Positions 41,601 through 53,140 of a stretch of 64,000 nt of DNA are shown here, piece by piece. The stretch lies in assembly GCA_029953675.1 (NCBI GenBank), contig JAMWBK010000006.1:186001-250000 (forward strand), read 5' to 3'. Origin of the DNA: Rhodosorus marinus. Taxonomy: Eukaryota > Rhodophyta > Stylonematophyceae > Stylonematales > Stylonemataceae. A program made the position numbers and the translations under genes. Within the stretch, counting starts at the first letter, position 1. Every line of letters starts with the position of its first letter. Under the pieces are notes generated by a model that did not search any database, was not told the DNA's origin, and was given only the letters and a program-made list of their open reading frames with translations.

Positions 41601-41746
41601 TCCCAATTCCCTTGTCGGTGCTCGAATGCTACGGCCGATTGTACGACAATGAAGCTGTAGATCTGGGAAAACTGTACAACCAAGCAGTTGCCGCTATCGC
41701 TTCTGCGGAGACAGCTCCAACGGTGGCACGGCAACGGGCGATGTGA
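38685..41746 (+). CDS. large PPR (pentatricopeptide) RNA-binding protein
   Basis: Exons 38685-39746, 39857-40153 and 40244-41746 join in frame to 953 residues. After a basic leader of about 60 residues come at least sixteen 35-residue P-type PPR motifs, such as DVVIYNFLMSNLARRRRLKG, DACSYSALIHGYAVVGNIQM, DTVTFTTLMAAYAAVNDLEG and NSWAYTTLIHAYARKGDLKG. A less regular helical middle (about 560-740) is followed by three to four more motifs. There is no SMR, E, DYW or other catalytic domain. Such proteins bind organelle transcripts one base per motif and stabilise, process or help translate them. Both introns fall inside motifs and their removal restores the 35-residue period. The frame opens upstream with TTG; ATG 38685 is used. 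Confidence 0.93.
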
Positions 41747-42836
41747 AAAGTGCTGTGTTTGCCTCCATGGAATAAGAATAGGAACGTAAATTATTTGGAT
41801 TATGTAATTTTCTGCCTCGTCCGAGTCTCAATCTCGTAACCTTCCTACAATCCCCAGACACGTGCACAAATCCTCTTCAACAAGGAGAACTTGCTGACGA
41901 ACGCCAAGCTGATTCACCTCAGGGGAACCCTATACGGGATCTTGTGGGAATTCGGACTTCCTATTCATCGTTTTTGAACATCCGGGGACACCGGATACCT
42001 CCTAACCGTCTGCAGAATAGATACACGACCTCGACCATCCCTCGCAATGGCCTCCGCGTAGGCACCAGCCGCTGCTTAAGTTCATGCTTGATGACATGGT
42101 TTGTTAAGGAGCATTCTATTGCGCGTAGTTTCACACTTGCAAACCTAAGACAGTCTAGTCTTCTTCATGCTCACACGCCGCGCGTGCCCATCAGACTCGC
42201 GACGAATATAAATTCTCTCGCGTCTCCACCTGGGATATCAAAAAGTCAGTCATTAGGGTGCGGGGGAATCATCACCATCGTGCTCATCAGGAACGGTAAA
42301 GCTGCTGCAATGGAAGGTAAGGCACACCTTCCTTTTTGGGAGACTCTAAATGTCTACCTGATCTTTGAGCTGCTTGAAGGCGATGAGCTTCATCAAGTGG
42401 AAAAGAGGTCGTTTTCTAGCTGACTGGCTACGAAGATAAATTCGCTCTGTCTCCAGCTGGGACATCGAAAACTCAGTCATCGGGTTACCGATGCATCATC
42501 ATCATCATCGTGCTCAACAAGAACGGAAGGCAGTACATCGGAAGAGATTCACAACTTTCGGGAGATTCTAAACGTCTACCTGGATCTTTGAGCTGCTTTT
42601 GGAAGGCGATGAGCTTCATCACAAGGAAAGGAGATTGTTCAGGACTAATGTGAAGAAGACGCGGAGGATTGTAAGAGAGGAGAGCCGAAAGGATTTGATG
42701 TGGTCAAGTAAATGGAGAGTGTGGATGAATTATAGGAACTGGTTTCGCGGTGCTGAGGAATAGGACAGTTTGGTTTAAAGTAAATAAAGGGTTTTGGTTA
42801 AGAAGATGGGCAAGTTAAGCTTGTGAATGGGTTGAG
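41747..42836. other. intergenic with tandem duplication
   Basis: No supported gene. The middle part is an imperfect tandem duplication (listed separately). The last 200 bp are the purine-rich 5' flank of the coiled-coil gene. Confidence 0.5.
42202..42633 (+). repeat. imperfect tandem duplication of about 205 bp
   Basis: The segment at 42202-42408 recurs at 42430-42633 with substitutions and small indels. Shared words are CTGGGA near the start, CAGTCAT, ATCATCATC-rich DNA in the middle, and GAGCTGCTT ... GAAGGCGATGAGCTTCATCA near the end. The second copy has an expanded (ATC)n run at about 42494-42510. Frames are not conserved between copies, so it is probably non-coding. Confidence 0.7.
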
Positions 42837-44309
42837 ATGGATCAGCTTAGGGAGGCGGTAAAAGGGCTTCAGGCCTGTATTGGTGACGTCGTGGGAACCT
42901 CTACTTATGCTCTTGAGGATGACCTGGCGCTGCTTGAGATGGTTTTTGAGGAGTTAACGGATGCTGAGGTTGGTCTTTGGGAGGAGATTGATAAGGAAAG
43001 TTTGCAGTTGGTGAGTCAACGGGGCCAGTTGAGTGACCTACAGGAGGAGCTCGATTCGATTCAAGTGGAGAGGGAGCAGATAGTGGAGGGCCTGGGTAAG
43101 CTCGCCGGTAGGATCTCCGATGGCGAGGTTGAGAGAGAGACCCACTCATTAGAGATCTTGAGGAGGCATTGCCTCTCGTCTACGGAGGAATTGGGGGTGT
43201 ACAAGGCGAAAGCCGAGAGATTAGAGGACGAGATTTCTCAGTTGGAGAAGACTCTGGAGATCGAGACGCGGTCAGTCCACGAACTGCGATCATCCTTGAA
43301 AAAGGACAGAATGAAGCGGGATGAGGAATCTAGACGAAGGCAGAAATGGCGCACAGAGGTGGGTTCTCGACTGCGAACAAGTAGCGCTCAACTCCGGGAC
43401 CTTCAGAAGGTTCATGCTGGTCTGATCGATATGTTCGAAATGAAAGCGGAACATAGCTTTGATTGGCAAGAACGTGGGGAAGCTGCCTTGAAGGAGATTG
43501 AGATGCTTCAGATACGGTACGGTACAAACCATTTCTGAATTGGCCCAGTGTGGAAGAGAAGGCATGGCCTCGTGCTAAGCCTAGTGGCTTTTGTGTCTGA
43601 TATCGTTGAACAGAGCGGACGAGGCAGAACAAGCTGTAAAACTGTTAGAGACAGTACAGAAAGAGCGCTCGCTTCTTGACGAACAGCTGTCAACCTTATG
43701 TAGAAAGGCCGAGCTCACCTTTCCGGGGACGGAACAGCTCGCCGTGGATATAACGATACAGGAGACCATCGCCCGCGCTCTCGAGAGGAGGTGAGTTGCT
43801 CGGGTAAGCCCTCGTAGTCTGAAGTCAATGATTGACCTGGTGAAACCTTGGACGCGATGCGCTCTAGGCTCAAACTCGCTGGTGAAACAGTAACTGAACT
43901 GGAGCAAGGAAGGGAAAAAATTGTAGAGGTGAACCTCAGCCTTCAAAAAGAAACTGAGGAACTTCGAAAGGAAAAATCGTTGCTGGAAGGACAACTTGCG
44001 AAGAAACAGGATATCAGCATTGCCAGGGAGCAAGCCTTGAGCGAAGGAAACCATTTGATACGTTTCGTTAATGGAACACTGTCGTAAGTAATCCATGCGT
44101 CTATCGATCACGCCGGTTCCATCTCTCCTACCTGAAACCGCCTTGGCTCAACCTAGACGTTGTTTTCTGTCCGCGGCTCATGATTGTTTTGAACCAGTCG
44201 ATGGCTTTCCGAGCAACAGGCCGCGATATATGAGGATGAAGGCTCTTCAGATGAAGTAGCTACGCCTGGGGAGGAAACTGCTCAAAAGTCAAAGGAAACA
44301 GAATCCTGA
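42837..44309 (+). CDS. coiled-coil protein of unknown function
   Basis: Exons 42837-43516, 43614-43790, 43868-44083 and 44198-44309, all phase 2, give 394 residues. Almost the whole chain is Glu/Lys/Leu-rich heptads: LEEVE-like helices from residue 25 on, for example QLSDLQEELDSIQVEREQIV, EDEISQLEKTLEIETRS and LQKETEELRKEKSLLEGQLA. A short acidic tail SSDEVATPGEET follows. No motor, head or DNA-binding domain is seen, so I do not assign a family; cytoskeletal, kinetochore or Golgi-tether roles are equally possible. The same intron phase at all three joins supports the model. Converges with the carrier gene, 148 bp apart. Confidence 0.72.
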
Positions 44310-44457
44310 CGACGGGCAGCGGGTTTGGAATGAAGATGTTTCTTCATGATTGAGCAAGTTGGTTGTTATTTAATTCTCTTTCACCCGTGCGGTTTGTTAT
44401 AACTTAAAAAAATTCATTACTAACATTTGTTAAACAAATCCATCAGTGGATACTAAA

Positions 44458-45426
44458 CTACTGTCTTCTGAGTGCCAGTTCAGTCTTCTGAGATTGGGAG
44501 TTCTCCTTCTCGATTCGATCAAACCATCTCATAACAGATTCGTAAGTTAGAAACATTAGCGCCGCGTTTGGAACAACTCGGAGTAGATGTGCGCCCATTC
44601 CTCCGTAGAGTCCCTTCATTCCCTCTTCTCGACCGATCGTACTCAAACTCTGTATCATGGTGCGATATTTGGGAAGTTGCCCTGGAGCAGGAGGAATTCG
44701 CATTCTCGTCCGCACCACCTCGTGCGGATACGTCAGGGCACTGGCGAAAAGCTTCGCGACTGCAGCTGCTCCAAAGAGTTCAAGCTTGGAGGCCTCAACC
44801 TTTTCACCAGTCGCTGTCCCCGGCTTCGATGCAACGAGGCGCTGCTTCAGGCCCTCATAAATAACAAAATGAATTGCACCCTCCGCCACACCCCAATAGG
44901 ATGCCGAAAGTCCGCGGAAAAACCCGCTCACACCTTCCTCCTGAAAGATCCTCGAAACCGAATTCCTGAATCCCTCGTAGGCATTGGCCTCTCCGGCAAA
45001 AAGTTGGAGCCTTGTCTTAACCATCCAGATGGGATTTGTCACAGTGTTGGACACGACGCCGGCGACAACAGCGGAGGCAATGTGAACGACTGGGTTCTCT
45101 TCCCATCTTTTAACAAGCCAAGACTTTGTGGTTGAATAAGCCCAGAAGTAGGTAGATCGTGCAGGGAGGATACCCAACAAAGTCGGCGGCAACCCTCGAA
45201 AGAAACCCCTTACCCCTTCGCGCTGCAGGATTTGCCCTACGATCGTACCGGGAGAACTCAACGAGGATCCTTGCAGTTTCGTCTTCACAACCTCAATCGG
45301 GCAGGTCACCGTCGAAGAAAGTGATCCAGCAACCCCTCCCGCCAGCAACGAAGCCAGTTGCTTCTGTTCCGCAAGCGCCGCCAGCCTCGCCTCCTTCTTC
45401 CCCCCAATCTGACTTACCGCACCCAT
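44458..45426 (-). CDS. mitochondrial carrier, pyrimidine nucleotide type (SLC25A33/36, Rim2)
   Basis: Single exon, 322 residues, with three repeats of about 100 residues. The PX[DE]XX[KR] signatures are CPIEVVKTKLQ, NPIWMVKTRLQL and YPHEVVRTRMR. The NPIW and YPHEVVRTR wordings, together with GLSASYWGVAEGAIHFVIYE, are those of the SLC25A33/SLC25A36/Rim2 group, which exchanges pyrimidine nucleotides across the inner mitochondrial membrane to supply mtDNA and mtRNA synthesis. Six membrane helices are expected. A related folate/FAD or NAD carrier is the main alternative. The start ATG 45426 follows a pyrimidine-rich leader. Confidence 0.86.
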   Translation of the reverse strand: MGAVSQIGGKKEARLAALAEQKQLASLLAGGVAGSLSSTVTCPIEVVKTKLQGSSLSSPGTIVGQILQREGVRGFFRGLPPTLLGILPARSTYFWAYSTTKSWLVKRWEENPVVHIASAVVAGVVSNTVTNPIWMVKTRLQLFAGEANAYEGFRNSVSRIFQEEGVSGFFRGLSASYWGVAEGAIHFVIYEGLKQRLVASKPGTATGEKVEASKLELFGAAAVAKLFASALTYPHEVVRTRMRIPPAPGQLPKYRTMIQSLSTIGREEGMKGLYGGMGAHLLRVVPNAALMFLTYESVMRWFDRIEKENSQSQKTELALRRQ

Positions 45427-47403
45427 ACCTTACCGCTCCCCTCACAAAAAAAAAAACCCAGCCGAAATTCTCACCCAAAAACAATCCCTTGACCAACCCC
45501 ACCCCCTCCCAATCCCGTCCTCTACCTCAACCACTCCGATCTCCTTCCCCACTTAACGCCAACATACATAAACCAATGTCCTTCACCTATCAAATAATTT
45601 TAACCCTTTTCTATGCCATTCACAATTCCCCGCTTCCTCCCCCCTCCGTTTTGCATGCTTCACCCAACTTCTACCTTTAATAGCACTACAAACCACCCTC
45701 TAAAAACTTCATTCCTCAGATTCCTTCCAATCCATCGTCCTTCACATTTTCCTCGAATCATCCAACCCCAAAACCCCCACGTCCGCCCGCGCAGCACCTC
45801 CTCCGTCCCGCCTCCCCGGCCATGGCCACCAACCAAATCGCTTTTTGTCGATAATGTCAAAAAAACAATATTTAAAAAAATTCCAAGGAATTTCCGCACC
45901 TCAACCCCCCCGCGTCCACCTTTCCCAACCAACCCAAAACCGAGTTTCCTTTCAATTACGTTGACCTCGAAAACTTCAAAACTTATTTAAAAAATCCCTA
46001 GCTCTTTCATTTTCTATTAAAATAATAGAAACTGGGGAGAATCAAATTAAAATCTACACTTCGGAAAAAAAAATCAAGAAAAAGTGGATTCAAAATTCGC
46101 CGTTGAATCACATTTCCAGCACAAAAAAAGTATTTACAAAATTTTCTTTCCCGAGCGAATAGTTCTGTTTTTAACGGTCTTCCGTACTGTAATTTTATGG
46201 AAGAATATTTTATTGCCAGCGAACCGACGCACAATATTCTTTTTCTTGTACAGTTTTTCTCCCTTGTATACGATCATGGATATTATTGGAATAAAAACTA
46301 TTCTTCCAGTTTCAATTTTTGAACAAGATTATCAAGATTGGTATTCAGGTGTTTTTTTTTTATATGCAAGATACTTTTCGATCAAAGTTGACTGATTATG
46401 GAGAATTATTCCCCTGTTCGATATTTGTATTGAAATTATTATGTTATCGCTCGTTTGGGAGCTTCAGGGTGATATTCAATTAAGATGAAGTAGGGAATGC
46501 TTGGGGGCGGGGTTGATGGTGGACGGGCGATTCAGCGAACCGAGGGGTTGGGGCAGTGATTCCTTGTTCTGTATTAAAATGTGATTATTCTGCCAAACAT
46601 TTATTGCCTCGCTGAACTTGGCAAGGAGCCAACCACGATAGATTAACTCGGACCATTGGACAAGAAATGCTTGGCCAAATCTTCCTCCGCAAGCGAATGA
46701 CACCGCTGGCGGTTTGGTTGCGGGTGGCGGTAGAGGTTTTCTGCCCTCTTCTAAAAATTCCTGGAATCTGGACTGATGGTGTATTCAGACTAACGAGACA
46801 GCGCTATACTGCTGAGTTGGCTTGCTCACTAGCTACCATTTGCATGCTTCAAGAGCCGGATGCCCTGTCCTGAACATGGGTTTGGTTAAGCTGCCAAGTC
46901 ATCCTATGACAAGCGAAGCCTCTCCCGGTTGTTGCGTACTTCGCACTCGTAAGCATGTTGCAAACGTCTCCCCAGTATCATTTAATGACAGAAGTTCAGG
47001 CAAAACTTCTAATTAAACGAAAAACTCAAAAAGTGAAACTATTATTCCCATCCCAAAAAACTACTATCATGTGGAAAAATACCGTTCTTGTATTGAACAC
47101 TAGTAGTGATACTTTGCACAGAAAACTCAACCCAACCCCAAAATAATATACACAGCTTCTCCCTAAACAAATACCCACTGGGAAGCTTCATCAAAAAAAG
47201 CCATATCTCACTATTCTCACCAACAGTTTGCCCGAGGCAACAACGGCAACAACGGCGACAACAGACTGCTTTCCCCCGTGCAAACACGGAAAGAAATCAG
47301 GAGCGCAAAACAACTAGCCTCGGATATGGGCACCAACTCAACCCCAATTGAAATAGAATACTTAGATATCAGTCCCAGCCCACACACAAACTGCTGAAAT
47401 ACT
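45427..47403. other. gene-poor AT-rich spacer
   Basis: The first 550 bp are pyrimidine-rich (plus strand), the 5' flank of the carrier gene. From 45.95 to 46.45 kb the DNA is strongly AT-rich with homopolymers. No frame has family features and no RNA gene was seen. Confidence 0.5.
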
Positions 47404-47997
47404 TTACACAAGGCACGTCTCCTGTGCCACCAGCGACAACAGGCTTACTCCGCAGTCCGCGGGCACGGAACGAACCTCCTCCGAAGTCTTCTTTTCTTCA
47501 CTCTCCGCTGGTCCGCCGACCTCATTCTTTGGCACATTCTCGTTTGTATCATTCAACCGTTTGGCCTCCTTCATTAAGCGCATGAAGTACTTCTGTGCAT
47601 GTGTGCGAACCTGGGTCATGTTCCTAGTCCCCACATACTGAGCAATGTTCTTCAAGTCCTTATGACCATATACTCGAAGTGCCTCGAGGAATAGCTTGTG
47701 CTCTTGCGAGGTCCAGTAGCGGGACTGCCCGGGTTCCGCGGCCGCGGACCTGTCCTTTCGCTTCCTCGTCCTCTTTGCAGGTTCCTCGCTTTCCCTCTGC
47801 GATGATAAGCTCGTGTTCAACTGGCTCCCAACCGCAGCGGTGGACTCACTGTTCGACCCCTCCTGCGCGGGCTCAGAAGTGATCCCACTCATCTTTTGTC
47901 TCAAACCTACTATCTCTTCTCTCGCTAGCTCTAAATCCGCCTCCAACAGCGCATTACGCTCTCTTAGAACTCCTATTTCCACCTTGAGCTCCTCCAT
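47404..47997 (-). CDS. SHAQKYF-class MYB-like transcription factor
   Basis: Single exon, 197 residues. An N-terminal leucine-zipper-like helix (MEELKVEIGVLRERNALLEA) is followed by a Ser/Glu linker and a basic nuclear signal KRTRKRKDR. One MYB repeat follows: YWTSQEHKLFLEALRVYGHK, DLKNIAQYVGTRNMTQVRTH, AQKYF. THAQKYF in the third helix defines the plant-type 1R-MYB class, related to RVE/LHY and to GARP-like factors, which often bind evening-element-like promoter sites. The combination of an N-terminal coiled coil with the MYB repeat suggests it dimerises. Target genes cannot be inferred. Confidence 0.9.
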   Translation of the reverse strand: MEELKVEIGVLRERNALLEADLELAREEIVGLRQKMSGITSEPAQEGSNSESTAAVGSQLNTSLSSQRESEEPAKRTRKRKDRSAAAEPGQSRYWTSQEHKLFLEALRVYGHKDLKNIAQYVGTRNMTQVRTHAQKYFMRLMKEAKRLNDTNENVPKNEVGGPAESEEKKTSEEVRSVPADCGVSLLSLVAQETCLV

Positions 47998-50900
47998 CTC
48001 TCAAATCTCACATGTTCATCCTCATCGCACACGCTCTAAGCCCACCTCTTCACCCGACCCCCTTCACGCCTTCCCCCCTCGCCCCAACTGAAAACCCTTG
48101 AATATATAAATGTATGTGCTCTACCAATCACCAGCTGGAAAACCCCCCCAAATCCCATTCATTAGAAAACTTAGCCGTACATGCTAAATTGTCCAAAGAA
48201 GGTCAACCCCTGCTAACACACACCTGCTGTCCAGTTCATTCTTACCCACCCCTCTGTATAGGTTCTGCCCGACAAGCGGGGTCGAACTCCTTCCCCCTTC
48301 AACAGAACTCTGTTCGCGAATACTCAGTATTTAGAAATATAATTTGTACGTATTAGTCGAACCTCAGTCCTATAGCCCCTTATGAAATACACTCAAATTG
48401 ATTTCCTTCTAGTTCAACCGTAGGGGTTGGGTTGGATATTTTGCAATTCCAGTGCGGATATTCGTATTCTAAGGGACCCATGAATGAACCAAAGCATGTG
48501 CTGAAAAATCCGGGGTGGGCGAGTATTCCTTTTTTTTTTGCCACCCTCTCCAGCATGGTATGCAGAAATTATCCATATCCAGACTCGGTGTGGGGTTGAA
48601 TAGACTTTTTTCATGATCGATAAGGCTACAAAATCCACCTTCAAAAGCCCTGAATCATATTCTCTACCCCCCCTTTCTCACACACGTGTCTAACTGATTT
48701 CCAACATCTTACCACAAAAGGTGGCATTCCCACCCCAGCTGAAATTCTGATGTGTGTATGGATGTTGGTGGACTCGAAAAGTGAGTAAAATGTTCATGAA
48801 ACACAAGAAAACGCTCGTTGCAATCCTGACATGGTCGCATAGCGAGGAAGATATATTATTTATATATATTCGATTCCGGGAATTTATCCGCAGTGGCGTC
48901 CCTTTGTTGGACAGAGGTCTTGTTCCTCTTTCTTCTTTTTTGGGCACCTGGCCCACCTTTTTTTTTTTTGGACCCATTAAGAACCCGGAAACCGCCGGTC
49001 ATCTAATTTATTTCAATATTTTATAATTCTACAAATTTTGCTTACTCTGAGTTGGATATCCACCCCTCTAGTCAGAACACCACAACGTTGAAATTGATTT
49101 TTTGAAGTCTGAAGATTGAGGAGTAGAATCTTTTCTTTGGTCCTCAATAGGGGCTTCCAAGGTACGATTCTCCAGTGTAATGCAACAACACTTGGTGTAC
49201 TTTTTTTTGCTGGGGGGGAGGGGGTGGGGGGGGGGGGGTGAAGCACGATGCAAAACGTACCGGAGTTCTTATTGGTAGGGGGTTATGAAATTGATTAGCC
49301 TTTTATCCCGCCTAAAGTGCTGAATGATGTAATTTGGATAGTTTTGGGGCTACAAAAAAAAAAAGACTGAATGGAAGCGTCGGGTCAAAACCGTTCCTAA
49401 TCAGGTTCCCTGAGATGTTATTCAGCCAATACATCCGCCACACAATAGTTTTTTCGAAGGGTATATACTAGTTGATTGAAGATTGAGTGAAGGGAGTGCC
49501 AGGGTTCTCCTTTTGGATTGGATTTGACCTCAATGCGGTGCTTCCTTGCTGAGTACGATTGGATTGTGGAAACATCTTCCCTTCCTCCCCCCCTATCGTA
49601 AAAACCGGAGCACACGATTTCTGAACTTCCTCCGCCTACGGGTTTTTTTCCTCCCTAACGGAAGGAAAAAAAAAAAAAAAAAAAAGGTGGAGACGATTAG
49701 CTTAGTGGCTAGAGGCTGACCATGTCCGGCGAGTGAGCTGGAAAAAGGGGTCCCTACGAGCACATGCGCAATTGGCGGCAGTTTCTTGTTCAAAATCGTT
49801 CAAACAGGACTATTTCGTAAGCTTACATGTCGGGTCTCGTGAATCAGACGTTCTTCGAACGAAAAGAGTGACCTGCAGAGGGGCTAGCGAGCGGTGAGGC
49901 GTCCGGATGAAATGGTTTGCAAAAGATCTTTGCAGGTGGACGATGTGGAGACTACAGCTAGCCCGAGCTCAGGATTCAACATCGTCCCCCCGAAGATGGA
50001 CTCTTGAGTAAGGACCTCCTGGAAGTTCGAAAATTGTGCATATGGTAGAAGCCACCAAAACATAGGCCTCCTGGTTTTGAGTTCTTGCCGGTGAGGATGA
50101 CGTCGATCCATACGATTTTCCTCGCCCTTTTGTTGGAAGACGCTAAGTGCCTGCACCGGGTGGAGGCGGTTTCCAAAAACCGTGCTACTGGAGCGTGCAA
50201 TTTCTCCTTCCCGACGGCCCCCCTCTCTTTCGCCAAGAAGCTCAAAAGTGCTCCCTCGTATCTTCCAGCCATTTGTGTCCCTCTACCAGACGGGACAGTG
50301 AAAATTCATTCCAAATTAGGATTTCTATTGAATTCTCTCGCTCGGTAGATCCGCCACCACATGAAAAACAGGGTCAACTTTTCTTCCGAAAATCGACGCA
50401 TAAACCTGGGGAAATGTGTTCCAAAAATATCCCATATTCATAGTCCCAATCCGCTGGAAGGAACTTTCCGTTCAATCTCCAACGTTCTTTGCGCTATGTC
50501 TGTGTTCCAGAATATACACGTATTTACTAGATGCTTTCTAGAATATTACCTTTTGTTTCTTAGATTGAGATTATCCAAAAAAGAATTTGATTATGATAAA
50601 ATTGTCACAAAATAGCGACAGAGTGACTTAGAAATCTCTATGCATGATCGTATTTTCGGTTGCGGAGCACTTTGGTCATACATTCGAACCATGGATGTCG
50701 GATCGCAATCGGTTGGTATTTACTCTAGCGCTTTGTGAGGGCGGGGTAACTTCTGTCTGCGTGCGCCGCAGACATCACCATTATAACCATACTGATTGGA
50801 GTGTATGCAAGTTAATCATGTCCGTGGAGGGATGCTCTCGTAATGATGTTGATCGATCCGAATCGCGTTAAGCGAGCTATGAATCACGTTTCCGTCGCAG

Positions 50901-51850
50901 GACCAGAGTGGAATTTCATCTAGCCCGTCATAAAACGAAAAGCCATAAAAACGAATGCAAAAAAGTCCTATTGCTTATGAATCGAGTGGACTCCGGTGAT
51001 TGTTGCGACTGGTGCCGAAATGCAGATCGCGAAAAAAAAAACTAAGGGGTGAATACAGAAGTGTTGAATCTGTTAACAATTAGAAGGGATAGCAGACCAT
51101 CGTCTGAGTGTGAGGAGGGGTGGAGGCATGTCCAACTTTAGCGTTGGTGGTGGTGAACAGGTGGACCTCGATATCAACATGTCGAAATATGTTTGATCCG
51201 GCCCCTCACAAATATCAATATTTGGCACACCCTCTTTGGGTTCTGGTTTGCTTTGGCAGAGGTTCGCGCGGCCCATACTTGCCGTCCGTCGAATGTAGCG
51301 TAGCAGCGCAATGGACCACCGGGCGATACTCTTGTACTATCAAGCGGAAAGTTGTCCAATATGGTAGGCACATCCGTTCAACATATTGCCAAGGACACCA
51401 ACGTACGATACCAGAGCGCCTCTGAAGTCAAGCGAAAGTCAAATGGCTTGAAGTCAGCTGCGCAACCGGGCGACCTAGGTTAAGAGCACGCCACCATCCA
51501 CCGGTTTCCTTTGGGGTCAGGTCAGGACAAGCCAAGCAAGGATACATGCTCTTGGAAGGGAGTTGTCAGTTTTAGTTTTCAGGTCTGTGCGATGGCGAGG
51601 AAAGCCGAAGCGCACGATATTCCCTGAGTCGTCCACTTGCTACTGGTGAGGAGCCTGATGAAGATATCAGCGACTTCTTTGGGGGCTTGTCCGACGGACG
51701 ACGCAGGAAATTCGGATGGCTTCTAGCCCTAGAAATACAGGAGCCAAATCCTTGCAGGACTTCAAGATGTCTATCTATGAGCTTCGATGCGTACCTGCTA
51801 GTCAAGACAACAATGAAGACGAACTTAAGGCTCCCGCGGAACACGGAACT
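47998..51850. other. 3.9-kb gene-poor region
   Basis: No supported gene on either strand. Notable: a G-run cluster at 49210-49241, a poly-A tract of over 20 bases at about 49663-49685, and many homopolymers. A tRNA-like A-box look-alike near 49694 lacks a B-box (rejected). The right end adjoins the 3' end of the PI4K-like gene; a minus-strand frame at 51572-51844 could hold an extra C-terminal exon of it. Confidence 0.45.
49210..49241 (+). repeat. G-run cluster, possible G-quadruplex
   Basis: Runs of seven, five and about twelve G are separated by single A or T bases, preceded by a poly-T run. Strong G-quadruplex potential on the plus strand, in non-coding DNA. Confidence 0.5.
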
Positions 51851-53140
51851 TCAAGCCTGGGGGTTGTTCAGTTTAACGCACCTCACGATAAAGTCTTCTG
51901 TTGTAGGTTGGAGCTTCCCTTCGGCGCTGGAGGAATGTTCAAGGGCTGTTAGATCAAGCTGTGATTCGATTCTTTGCTCACGGACCAGTCCAGCTGCGTA
52001 AGCTTCATCAGCAACCTTCTCCAAAACCGACTTGCTCTTTCCCGTTCCCGAGGAGTAAACTAGCAGCCCGGTCTCGTACAGGCTCATACCGATGTCTACC
52101 GCGCTCTTGAGCAGGTGCGTTGTGATGCGCAACGTCCTCAAAGAGCCGGAGTGGATTTTGTCCGCGAGCTCCTCCTCCAACATGGCAAGATCATGAGAAA
52201 AGTCTACGCTCTGGATATAGCTGTTTGCGTGTGGCAAGAAAGCGTGTCAGACAGAAAAAAAAAAACAGACCGGGAATCGTGCAGCATTTCTTGCCCTTAC
52301 CTCTTAACTGATGGGTGTACGGGTTCCCTGACCTGAGGCCACTGCATCCATGCCGGCCACGGCGGAGTAACGACGCGGTCTGGTAGTATGTAGCCATGGT
52401 CGATGGGTATCAACTTCCGCACCTTCGCGTCCATCGTCTCCTGAACGAGAAGGTTGCCACCGTGTCGATCGCAATTCAACACGCGAAGATCAAAAGTCGC
52501 AATCCGTTGCACGTTCTCTTTCGAAAATATCCCAGGGCCATAATCGTCCGCATCCCCAACATTGTCTTGGTAGACTTGGAACGCACCCATGCCAGACGAA
52601 ACACCGAAACATGTAGGAATTGGGTATACGCATTTGACAATTGCAGTCTGCGGCACTCCGGCATTGTTGTTGTGATCTAGTAAATACGCAGCTGCCTCTT
52701 TGTACGCACATTCTCCAAGAAGAAAGGCTTCCGCGTAACCTTTAAACGGTTCGCTAGAGAGCGGGCGACCCGATTGTCCCCACTCTTCATCGACTGGTTT
52801 GAAGACAGCTATTCTGTTGCAACCAGAGTCTGAGATGAAGTAGGTCCCGCACACCGACTCTCTATCCGGCATGACCGCAACTGCCTTCCCAAGCCTCAAC
52901 CATGCGTCGGCGTAGTCTGCTGCCGTTGTAACTCCAGAATAGTCCCTCTCAAAACTTATCGGACACGGCTGAAAGTCGGCGCAGACCGGGGAGAAAGAAA
53001 CTTAGCACTTCTATTTTCGAAACTAGTCAACCGCCAAGAGCATCACCTCCTACCTTTTCGTCCTTCATATGAACCGCTTTCCATTGCCGTGCAGACCGCG
53101 ACACTAGCTTTAATGCTTTTCTCTCCTTCTGCTCCGGCAT
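51851..53140 (-). CDS. phosphatidylinositol 4-kinase gamma-like kinase
   Basis: Exons 53140-53054, 52968-52301 and 52220-51851 give 374 residues. The kinase core begins with GTYFISD and the ATP-binding Lys in IAVFKPVDEE; then YKEAAAYLLDHN, GVPQTAIVKC, the catalytic RIATFDLRVLNCDRHGGN and the metal-binding LIPIDHGYILPD, and a C-terminal helical part (TLRITTHLLKSAVDIGMSLYE). This is the plant PI4K-gamma arrangement; several plant members act as protein kinases rather than lipid kinases. Ubiquitin-like repeats that precede the kinase in some plant members are not seen. The open frame before ATG 53140 (DVVLICTKALPT after a TTTTAG) hints at an upstream exon. The C-terminus may be further spliced at a GTGAGG near 51877. 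Confidence 0.83.

Noticed and set aside
49694-49770. tRNA-like TTAGCTTAGTGGCTAGAGG
   Set aside because: It resembles an A-box, but no T-arm (GGTTCGANTCC) follows within tRNA length and no acceptor stem can be formed.
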